NCBI GenBank assembly: GCA_963720765.1
Contig: CAVRGS010000007.1
Location: 1 to 64,000 of the forward strand
DNA: 64,000 nt
Direction of reading: 5' to 3'
DNA from: DASUAS01 sp963720765
GTDB lineage: Bacteria; Actinomycetota; Acidimicrobiia; IMCC26256; DASPTH01
The translations under genes and the position numbers were made by a program. The notes under the pieces are model-generated. The model had not been told where the DNA came from. It did not search any database and saw nothing but the letters and a program-made list of their open reading frames with translations. Of this stretch, positions 58,898 through 64,000 are shown piece by piece; the first letter of the stretch is position 1; every line of letters begins with the position of its first letter.

Positions 58898-59990
58898 CCA
58901 CCCCCCGTCGACACCAACGTGATCGACCCCGAGTTGGTCACGTCGCCGCCCAGTGTCACCTGGGTGTTGACCGAGTTCGTGCCCTGCACGACCAACGACT
59001 GCCCGGCGGCGATGGTGCCGTTCAACGTGATCCCGCCGCGCGCCGCGATGGTCGACACGCCGGTACCCGTGTAGTTCACGGTGCCGGCGGTGACGAGGAT
59101 CGGGTTCCCCGACGTCGTCCCCCCACCCTGCGTGTACGTCCCGTTCGACACCACCTCACCCGAACCCGACGACACCACCGACCCCGACGCGTTGTTGAAC
59201 GACGTGTTCAACGACCAGTCACCCGCCGTCACCGTCACCGCGCCTTGATTGACGAACGACAAGCTGTTCGACTCCAACGCCACCGACGTCGCGAACGAAC
59301 CCGTGTTCACGAACTGCCCGCCCCGCAGGAAGCGGGTGCCGCCGCGCACCTGCGGTGACGGAGAAGAGGCCGTAGTTGGCCAACGTGTGGCCGGCGAGCT
59401 CCAGGTACGATACCCACCGCCCGTCGACATGAGCGTGAGGGACCCCGAGTTGGTCACGTCGCCGCCCAGTGTCACCTGGGTGTTGACCGAGTTCGTGCCC
59501 TGCACGACGAGCGACTGCCCGGCGGCGATGGTGCCGTTCAACGTGATCCCGCCGCGCGCCACGATGGTCGACACGCCGGTACCCGTGTAGTTCACGGTGC
59601 CGGCGGTGACGAGGATCGGGTTCCCCGACGTCGTCCCCCCACCCTGCGTGTACGTCCCGTTCGACACCACCTCACCCGAACCCGACGACACCACCGACCC
59701 CGACGCGTTGTTGAACGACGTGTTCAACGACCAGTCACCCGCCGTCACCGTCACCGCGCCTTGATTGACGAACGACCAGACTGTTCGACTCCAACGCCAC
59801 CGACGTCGCGAACGAACCCGTGTTCACGAACGGACCGCCCCGCAAGTAGCGGTTCCCACCCGAACCCGGGAGCACAGCGAACGAACCCGAGTTCGTCAAC
59901 GTGTGGCCGCCCAGCTCCAGATACGAGTAACCACCTCCCGTGGAGGTGAGGGTGACCGCGCCGTTGGCGGTGACGGCCGAGTCCGCGCCC
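57690..59990. repeat. 516-bp tandem repeats in the surface protein gene
   Basis: A unit of about 516 bp (172 codons) recurs four to five times. The landmark GTTGTTGAACGACGTG starts at 58157, 58673, 59191 and 59707, intervals of 516, 518 and 516. Identity between copies is very high. The 518 interval contains two 1-bp insertions near 58735-58750 that break the frame, and the last 516 interval contains a compensating pair near 59340 and 59410. Another insertion sits at about 59,776. Repeats this similar are hard to assemble. Confidence 0.85.
58717..59754 (-). CDS. Giant repeat surface protein, segment with 172-residue repeats
   Basis: This frame holds two full copies of the 172-residue repeat (GDWSLNTSFNNASGSVVSSG, then GTYTQGGGTTSGNPILVTAG, with NYTGTGVSTIAARGGITLNG) and FLRGGQFVNTGSFATS. 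A stretch of about 40 residues (GYRTWSSPATRWPTTASSPS) is out of frame. It is flanked by compensating indels, because the same DNA in other copies reads GGGYSYLELAGHTLANNG. The segment should be continuous with the frames at 59735-60322 and 55487-58897. It is beta-helix-like, Gly/Ser/Thr-rich and Cys-free. Confidence 0.6.
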   Translation of the reverse strand: MTVTAGDWSLNTSFNNASGSVVSSGSGEVVSNGTYTQGGGTTSGNPILVTAGTVNYTGTGVSTIVARGGITLNGTIAAGQSLVVQGTNSVNTQVTLGGDVTNSGSLTLMSTGGGYRTWSSPATRWPTTASSPSPQVRGGTRFLRGGQFVNTGSFATSVALESNSLSFVNQGAVTVTAGDWSLNTSFNNASGSVVSSGSGEVVSNGTYTQGGGTTSGNPILVTAGTVNYTGTGVSTIAARGGITLNGTIAAGQSLVVQGTNSVNTQVTLGGDVTNSGSITLVSTGGGWSYLELAGHTLTNSGSFAVLPGSGGNRYLRGGPFVNTGSFATSVALESNSSVVRRTKAR

Positions 59991-60322
59991 AGCGACAACT
60001 GGGTGTTGACCGAGTTCGTGCCCTGCACGACGAGCGTCTGGGTCCCGGTCGTCATGCTCCCGACCGTGAGCGCGTGCACCCCCACCGAGCCCGTGAAGGT
60101 GACCGTGTAGGTGCCTGCGACGTCGATGCAGACGTCATCTCCTCCGGTCGGCGCCGTGCCGCCCGTCCACTTGGTGCCGTCGGTCCAGTCGCCACTGACC
60201 GCGCTGACCCACGACTTCGTGCACACCGCTGCGATGGCGCGGTCGCCGCGACCGCCGAACACCGCGCAGGCCACGGCGCCGAAGAGCAGGAGCGCCAACG
60301 CCGCGGCGCGGCCTCGCGTCAC
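59735..60322 (-). CDS. Giant repeat surface protein, N-terminal segment with signal peptide
   Basis: The GTG at 60322 overlaps the patatin stop (GTGA), so translation is coupled. The first 31 residues form a signal peptide (MTRGRAAALALLLFGAVACA). The mature part starts CTKSWVSAVSGDWTDGTKW, a motif seen at the start of autotransporter-type or filamentous surface proteins, and moves into the first repeat (VVQGTNSVNTQLSLGADSAV, LELGGHTLTNSGSFAVLPGS). The frame ends early at 59735 because of a 1-bp insertion near 59,776 relative to the other repeat copies. A GTG at 60340 is an alternative start. Confidence 0.65.
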   Translation of the reverse strand: MTRGRAAALALLLFGAVACAVFGGRGDRAIAAVCTKSWVSAVSGDWTDGTKWTGGTAPTGGDDVCIDVAGTYTVTFTGSVGVHALTVGSMTTGTQTLVVQGTNSVNTQLSLGADSAVTANGAVTLTSTGGGYSYLELGGHTLTNSGSFAVLPGSGGNRYLRGGPFVNTGSFATSVALESNSLVVRQSRRGDGDGG

Positions 60323-61338
60323 CGCACCAACTTCTCGCACAGGTGGTCGATCTCCTGGTCGTGATCGCGCACGAGGTTGGCCGCGTCTTCCATCAGCCCT
60401 TCGATGTTGCGATCGCTCGCGTCGTCGAGGTGGTGGCTGCCGGTGTCGAGCGGCGTCTGGAAGCGGTGGTAGCGCTCGGGGCCGAGCAGGTGACGCAGCT
60501 GGTAGTCGATGCTCTCACCCATCGCGTCGAACAGCACGTTGAGGATGGGACGCGCCCACTGCGCGAGTCCCCAGTCCTTCACGTCTTCCCAGTGCATCGA
60601 CTCGACCTCGTCGCCGGTACCGAGCGACACCACGACGACGTCGTCAGCGCCAGCGCGTGTTGCCTCGACGAACGCGATCATGGCCGGGTTGTTGGCGTAG
60701 AGCGCGCCGTCGAGGAGGAGGTGCTCGGAATCGTCAGCCGAGTAGACGCGCGCCGGCTCGAAGAACGTCGGTGCAGCGGTGGCCGCGCGGATCACGGTCT
60801 TCATGTGGAAGTCCCAGTTCGGATCGCGCTTCGCTTCGTCGCTGTCGAAGTGGTGCACCTGCCGCAGGCGCAGCGAATACGCGGTGGCCATGCAGCGGAC
60901 GAGCGCCTCGCTGAGCATGGCCTCGCCGAACGCTTCGTCGAGCACGCGCTCGAACGACTCGTGGTGGTACTTCTCGTGGAACAGACCGATCGAGAACTTC
61001 CCCTTCGAGAAGATCTCGCGCCCGCGCGTCGTGTAGAGGTCGACGCCGTCACGCGCCTTCCACTTGCCCTTGCCGTCGGGTCCGGGGGTGGCGGCGCCGA
61101 GCGCCAGGATCGCGCCGGTCGAGGTGCCGGCGAGGAAGTCGAAGAGCTCGCAGGCCTGGCGGCCGGTGCGCTCCTCGATCTCGGCCAGGATCAGCGCGGG
61201 GATGATGCCGCGGATGCCCCCACCGTCGATGGCCAGGATGCGGACCGTGTCGCCGTGATCCGCGGCGCCGCGATGCCGGTGGTACAACGACGCACTGGCA
61301 AGTTCTGTACGCCACTCAGTCCGCGCGCCGTCTGCCAC
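60319..61338 (-). CDS. Patatin-like phospholipase
   Basis: This protein of up to 339 residues is a patatin-family serine lipase. The oxyanion motif is DGGGIRG in ILAIDGGGIRGIIPAL, the nucleophile GTSTG lies in FLAGTSTGAILALGA, and the catalytic Asp is in LLLDGALYANNP. The region KTVIRAATAAPTFFEPARVY is typical. It resembles the phospholipase effectors of some defence systems, but also housekeeping lipases. The start is GTG 61338; a TTG nearer the catalytic domain is possible. It lies 33 bp downstream of the YhgE-like gene and overlaps the surface protein start. Confidence 0.85.
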   Translation of the reverse strand: MADGARTEWRTELASASLYHRHRGAADHGDTVRILAIDGGGIRGIIPALILAEIEERTGRQACELFDFLAGTSTGAILALGAATPGPDGKGKWKARDGVDLYTTRGREIFSKGKFSIGLFHEKYHHESFERVLDEAFGEAMLSEALVRCMATAYSLRLRQVHHFDSDEAKRDPNWDFHMKTVIRAATAAPTFFEPARVYSADDSEHLLLDGALYANNPAMIAFVEATRAGADDVVVVSLGTGDEVESMHWEDVKDWGLAQWARPILNVLFDAMGESIDYQLRHLLGPERYHRFQTPLDTGSHHLDDASDRNIEGLMEDAANLVRDHDQEIDHLCEKLVR

Positions 61339-61371
61339 CGCCCAGCCCTCGCCCCATGTCGCCCCACCCGG

Positions 61372-62751
61372 TCACCCCAGGGTAGCTGGATCACCACGCT
61401 CCGTGCACGGCGGCTGACCGCGGAGCGCGCGAGGCTCGCCGACGGCGCCGCGGGCCACCATGCGTCGCCGATGGCGTGCGGTCCAGTGGTCGACCAGCTT
61501 GGCCAGGGCCCATCCCGCAACCAGGCTGCCGACGAGGTACGCGAACAGCACCGGGATCGCGGTGCCCAGCCCAGAAGCCGTGCGGCTGTCGAAGAAGACG
61601 ATGCTGCGGGCACCGTCGGTCTCGAAGCGCATCGGGTGCCAGTCGGAGATGAACCGGAACAAGGGTGGCAGCGCGTACTGCGGGTACACCCCGAGCGCCG
61701 ACGGCACCCCGAAGATGGTGATGAAGATCACCGCGACCAGCTCGCCGATGATGCCGAACGCAACCAGGAACACGAGCGAGAGCGCGGCCACCGCGGTGAT
61801 GCCGAGCCAGGCGAACAGGAAGAGGTTCCACCAGCTCGAGGTCTGCATGCCCAGGATGTTCACTGCCATCACCGTCTCCGCCAACGCCGCCAGCGGCGCC
61901 ATCACCACGATGATCACCGCCTTGGCCCCCCAGCGATCCGACTCGCTGGCGCCGCGGTCGGGGAGCCGGATGATCCGACCGAGGACGTCGAACTCCTCAT
62001 GGCCGGCGAGCACGTCGATGCCGATGCTCACCGCTGTCGTGGTGGCGAAGCCGGCGAGCGTCATCATCAGCGCGAAGTAGAAGGGAGCGAGGCCGCGCCC
62101 CGACACGTCGGAGATCGGTACGAGGTCGATGGTGCGCGCGACCACCGGCGTGCCGAGGGTCTTGACGCCCGCGGGCGGCACCTGCGCGTTCGCCGCCTGC
62201 AACTGTTCGACGACCTGCGTGCGCACGTTGGCCGATGCCTCCGGCACCAGTGTGGCGGTGACGCGCTCGAACACCGCGGTACCGAACTGGCCGGTGCCGG
62301 AACTGGCGAGCACCTCGAGGCGCGCGGGCGGCGCAACCCCACGAGCCGTGCCCAGCGCCACGATCTCCTCGGAGAAGTCGGCGGGGATCACGAACCCGCC
62401 GTAGAGATCGAAGTTGCGGATGTCGCGCACCATCTCGGCGCGCGACCGGTACTCCACCCACTTGACCGGTTGCTGGTTGCCGGGCTGTGGCGCGGTCGCT
62501 TCCGCGAGCACCTCCTCACCTGCGTCGAGGTGCTGACCCAACGCGTCGGCACCACGGTCGAGGTTCACGATGCCGATCGGCAACCCTTCGAGCCGGTTGG
62601 TCGGTTCGAGGAACGCGTGCAGGTAGCTGAAGCTCATGATCAGCGCGAGCACGCCGCCGAGACCGACGAGGCTCCACGCGAACCAGTGACGGAGCAACGA
62701 CCGCGCGCCAACTGATCCCGACCCGGATCGACGCCCCGCGTCCTGCCCCAC
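61372..62751 (-). CDS. YhgE/Pip-like (ABC-2-type/DUF3533) membrane protein
   Basis: This 459-residue protein has an N-terminal helix (LVGLGGVLALIMSFSYLHAF), a large extracytoplasmic region (GLPIGIVNLDRGADALGQHL, GGFVIPADFSEEIVALGTA) of the YhgE/Pip kind, and five or so C-terminal helices (PFYFALMMTLAGFATTTAVS, AVIIVVMAPLAALAETVMA, VFLVAFGIIGELVAVIFITI). Relatives act in export of cell-surface or secreted proteins and as phage-infection proteins. Its place just upstream of a patatin and a giant exported protein suggests a role in handling that product. ATG at 62751. Confidence 0.83.
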   Translation of the reverse strand: MGQDAGRRSGSGSVGARSLLRHWFAWSLVGLGGVLALIMSFSYLHAFLEPTNRLEGLPIGIVNLDRGADALGQHLDAGEEVLAEATAPQPGNQQPVKWVEYRSRAEMVRDIRNFDLYGGFVIPADFSEEIVALGTARGVAPPARLEVLASSGTGQFGTAVFERVTATLVPEASANVRTQVVEQLQAANAQVPPAGVKTLGTPVVARTIDLVPISDVSGRGLAPFYFALMMTLAGFATTTAVSIGIDVLAGHEEFDVLGRIIRLPDRGASESDRWGAKAVIIVVMAPLAALAETVMAVNILGMQTSSWWNLFLFAWLGITAVAALSLVFLVAFGIIGELVAVIFITIFGVPSALGVYPQYALPPLFRFISDWHPMRFETDGARSIVFFDSRTASGLGTAIPVLFAYLVGSLVAGWALAKLVDHWTARHRRRMVARGAVGEPRALRGQPPCTERGDPATLG

Positions 62752-62792
62752 GCTCCGACCTTATCGGGCCGGTCGCCTCATCGGGCTGGTCG

Positions 62793-64000
62793 TCAGCGCC
62801 GCGGGACGAACGCGGCCAGGAGCGCCTCGCCGCGTGCCGCGGTCGACGACCATGCGGGATCGAGACCTGGCGCGGTGAACGTCGCACCCTCGGGTCCTTC
62901 CCACAAGAGCGCCGGGCGTCCACCGTGCCACCGCACTGAGCACGACACGGGGCCGCGCCGCGTCGGCGCGTCGCGCACGTCGAGCGGTTGGCCCGTCCAC
63001 TCGGGTGGCCAGTCCGCGAGCAGGGTCACGCCGTCGTCGTGGTCCTGGACGAGCCACGAGCGGAGGACTGCGAGCAGCCGCGCGTCGGGGATCGCGGCGC
63101 ACGCGCGCAGGTCCGACCACGTGGCCGGCCGCGCATTGCGGCGTCGGAGGCGGCGGCGGGCGCGGCCCGTGAGCCGTCCCCACGCGATCGCAGCTTCCGC
63201 GTCGAGGCCCCAGTCCTCGAGCGCGGCCGCCACCTCGGGCTCGACTCGCCACGCCTGCCCGGCGAGCACGGTCGCGACACGCGCGGTCTCGACCGCCCGC
63301 TGCAACGACTCGTCGGGCAGTTCCACCCGCAGCCCGCGATCGAGTTGTGCCCGCCAACCGCGGGCGACCGCGGCCCCGTCGGGCAGCGCACCCGGTTCGG
63401 TCGCGCCGATCCCGTGCGTACCCAGGCAGACGACGGCACGGAGCGTGGTGCGGTGTGCGACGGGGTACAAGAACGCGCCCACCAGACGCGCGCCGCGGTC
63501 CTGACGGTGCGGGAACGGTCCATCAGACGCCTCGCCGTTCGTGACCGTCTGTTCGGTGGAGCCGTCGATGCTCACCGCCCAACGCGACGGTGGACGCGAC
63601 GTACGGAGCACGCTCCGGCCGTCGGCGTACGCGGTCGCGCCCACGAGATCGAGTGCGGCGGCACCTCGCACGACGAGTGCGGCGACGAAGGGCGCAGGCG
63701 ACTCGTTGCTGATCTCGACCACGGCGACCTCACCGACGTCGCTCGCGGGCGCGCCGTACACCCGTTGCACCGCGTCACCGCTCGGCACGCGCATCGCGGT
63801 CTGCACCACGGGCATCCCGTCGACGAGGTGCTGGCGCACGGCCGCCTCTCGTCGGGGCACGTGCCACCGGTCGTCAGCCCCGATCCACCAGTCGAGCTCC
63901 CACGTCGTGGCGCGCGGTGCCACCATGCCGCGGCGGTCGACGGTGGCGTCGCGGTTGCCGCCGAGCACGCCGATGGTGGTCGAGCGCTCGGAGAGGTCGG
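62793..64000 (-). CDS. Hypothetical protein, 5' end beyond the window
   Basis: At least 402 residues are present; the frame stays open to the last base, so the gene is partial (a GTG at 63968 is an internal in-frame codon). The visible part begins SERSTTIGVLGGNRDATVD and TTWELDWWIGADDRWHVP, then strands such as VGEVAVVEISNESPAPFVAAL. A helical part (ESLQRAVETARVATVLAG) reminiscent of six-hairpin glycosidase-like folds follows, but no catalytic residues are identifiable. It lies 41 bp upstream of the YhgE-like gene, in the same transcription direction. Confidence 0.6.
   Translation of the reverse strand, partial: DLSERSTTIGVLGGNRDATVDRRGMVAPRATTWELDWWIGADDRWHVPRREAAVRQHLVDGMPVVQTAMRVPSGDAVQRVYGAPASDVGEVAVVEISNESPAPFVAALVVRGAAALDLVGATAYADGRSVLRTSRPPSRWAVSIDGSTEQTVTNGEASDGPFPHRQDRGARLVGAFLYPVAHRTTLRAVVCLGTHGIGATEPGALPDGAAVARGWRAQLDRGLRVELPDESLQRAVETARVATVLAGQAWRVEPEVAAALEDWGLDAEAAIAWGRLTGRARRRLRRRNARPATWSDLRACAAIPDARLLAVLRSWLVQDHDDGVTLLADWPPEWTGQPLDVRDAPTRRGPVSCSVRWHGGRPALLWEGPEGATFTAPGLDPAWSSTAARGEALLAAFVPRR

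Noticed and set aside
60319..61338. Patatin as part of a CBASS anti-phage system
   Set aside because: The lipase resembles CapV-type effectors, but no CD-NTase, Cap2 or Cap3 gene is nearby. Its neighbours are surface-protein genes.
1..64000. tRNA, rRNA, insertion sequences or prophage genes
   Set aside because: No T-loop-like GGTTCGAATCC context, transposase motif, integrase or phage structural gene was seen. The longest gene-free stretch, 32817-33394, shows none of them.

Overview
The window reads as chromosomal DNA of a GC-rich actinomycete. The evidence is uniformly high-GC coding sequence, frequent GTG/TTG starts, mycothiol-linked genes (an Mca-type amidase at 22226-23197 and an MDMPI-type protein at 42555-43154), F420/LLM oxidoreductases, an imuA'-imuB-dnaE2 mutagenesis set with mycobacterial-type LexA boxes, and many genes shared with Acidimicrobiia-like and other Actinomycetota. 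Class-level placement is inference. I saw no rRNA, tRNA, CRISPR array, insertion sequence or prophage module.

Layout. 0-10 kb: an ABC ATPase and a receiver-HTH-cyclase protein (-), divergent from a cyclic-nucleotide-binding-domain protein (+); exonuclease III; two small membrane or secreted proteins; an MBL-fold hydrolase/LLM oxidoreductase pair; a YdeI-type protein; a DUF1990 protein; and etfBA. 10-25 kb: metabolic and redox genes, including a geranylgeranyl-reductase-like flavoprotein, a frameshifted secreted phosphoesterase, a putative 2OG-Fe(II) oxygenase, an SDR beside a truncated SnoaL copy, an LLM oxidoreductase, a stand-alone RecB-type Fe-S nuclease, a DsbA-like protein, a quinone oxidoreductase, a YdjC deacetylase, the mca/SCP2 pair and a secreted alpha/beta hydrolase.

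25-33 kb: an acyl-CoA dehydrogenase, then a cation-handling block (CorA, CtpE-like P-type ATPase, PhoU-TrkA_C tandem protein, MgtE-like transporter) interrupted by a dienelactone-hydrolase gene. 33-42 kb: a DUF445 membrane protein, then the SOS mutagenesis region. dnaE2 and imuA'-imuB each carry a palindromic LexA box. A VOC protein, an F420-type DUF385 protein and a glycolipid-binding-family protein lie between them. imuB is frameshifted as sequenced.

42-51 kb: an Nfu-N-like protein, an MDMPI protein, rnhB, rpiB, a HAD phosphatase, a KimA-like APC K+ transporter divergent from a short KdpD-like kinase and KdpE-like regulator, a strong terminator, and amt. 51-64 kb: a GH38 alpha-mannosidase with a 3' frameshift, convergent with a minus-strand run made of an unrecognised protein cut by the window edge, a YhgE/Pip-like membrane protein, a patatin phospholipase, and a giant exported protein of about 2,000 codons. 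That protein carries 516-bp repeats, six Ig-like domains, a Pro/Thr linker and a polytopic membrane domain. It is broken into four reading frames by small indels.

Frameshifts recur in otherwise well-conserved genes (11605-12763, 39611-41244, 51488-54261, 54217-60322). This suggests either residual assembly indels or real decay. The question should be settled before calling these pseudogenes.
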